A stretch of 64,000 nucleotides of DNA. It comes from Bordetella avium (lineage in GTDB: Bacteria > Pseudomonadota > Gammaproteobacteria > Burkholderiales > Burkholderiaceae_B). Made by a program: the position numbers and the translations under genes. Of this stretch, positions 63,862-64,000 are shown piece after piece. Positions within the stretch are counted from its first letter, which is position 1. Each line of letters starts with the position of its first letter. The stretch lies in NCBI RefSeq assembly GCF_034424645.1, contig NZ_CP139969.1, positions 1,302,001-1,366,000 on the forward strand, given 5' to 3'. The notes beneath the pieces are model-generated. The model was not told where the DNA came from, did no database searches, and saw nothing but the letters and a program-made list of their open reading frames with translations.

Positions 63862-64000
63862 TCAGAGCGGAACAGGCAGCTTGGCCCGCATGTTGCGGTA
63901 TTTTTTAAGCAGGCGGCGGCGGTTGAGGCGGCGGCTCCAGGCATAGGCCGGGATCAAGGGCTGTACGCCAAACCCGTCCACCAGAAACAGCCCATGGCGG
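63862..64000 (-). CDS. 3' end of a gene cut by the window edge, unknown function
   Basis: Forty-five codons ending at TGA (63862-63864 on the minus strand) read RHGLFLVDGFGVQPLIPAYA followed by WSRRLNRRRLLKKYRNMRAK. The start lies beyond the window. Strongly basic C terminus; family not recognised. It abuts the glycosylase stop codon without an intergenic gap. Confidence 0.6.
   Translation of the reverse strand, partial: RHGLFLVDGFGVQPLIPAYAWSRRLNRRRLLKKYRNMRAKLPVPL

Overview
The window is a gene-dense, GC-rich chromosomal segment with short intergenic gaps. Gene content suggests a betaproteobacterium of the order Burkholderiales, family Alcaligenaceae, most likely a Bordetella or Achromobacter relative. 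Supporting features are the hemCDXY cluster, leuCDB-asd-fimV-truA-trpF, a BrkB-like YihY protein, fmdAB, and many four-base ATGA gene junctions. The genus is inferred from gene order and protein character, not from a database search. Almost all the sequence is ordinary core genome; there is no intact prophage, transposase or CRISPR array.

Layout: 1-4.8 kb recX, a divergent metR/metE pair and a DUF2889 gene. 4.8-8.8 kb sucCD, two tandem TerC-family genes and a 40-residue membrane peptide. 8.8-13.9 kb haem biosynthesis (hemC, hemD, hemX, hemY) and ppa. 14-18 kb an FAH-family hydrolase, an entericidin lipoprotein, and on the minus strand an hsp20-lon pair. 18.2-26.8 kb a compact Tad/Flp pilus operon whose motor ATPase carries an N-terminal FHA domain. 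26.7-33.2 kb a BPSS1780-type membrane protein, thrB, dusA, a CBS-pair protein, yihY and selO. 33.3-38.4 kb a signalling island: an OmpR-type response regulator, a very unusual LapD-like/degenerate GGDEF-EAL/histidine kinase hybrid, and an apparently active EAL phosphodiesterase.

38.4-48.4 kb is biosynthetic: aroC, an M48 lipoprotein protease, leuCDB, asd, fimV, truA and trpF. A tRNA-Val(GAC) with a good promoter and terminator follows. Directly downstream lies a short degenerate patch with tandem repeats and an antitoxin-like stub; the trpBA genes that often follow trpF are absent, so this looks like a rearrangement point. 48.9-55 kb holds a SLAC1/TehA-type channel, fmdB-fmdA and a dctPQM TRAP transporter, all on the minus strand. 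55.1-58.7 kb carries a large FtsX-type permease, a truncated haemoglobin and a Kdo kinase. 58.9-63.9 kb is a potFGHI-like polyamine ABC operon that runs on without a gap into an ArsC/Spx-like reductase and a 3-methyladenine DNA glycosylase. The 3' end of a minus-strand gene is cut by the window edge.

The best candidate for something undescribed is the 910-residue hybrid at 34102-36834. It joins the membrane module and catalytically dead GGDEF-EAL receptor of LapD to a complete histidine kinase core, sits tail-to-tail with a response regulator and diverges from a c-di-GMP phosphodiesterase. This suggests direct conversion of a c-di-GMP reading into a phosphorelay. The FHA-fused Tad ATPase is the second point of interest.
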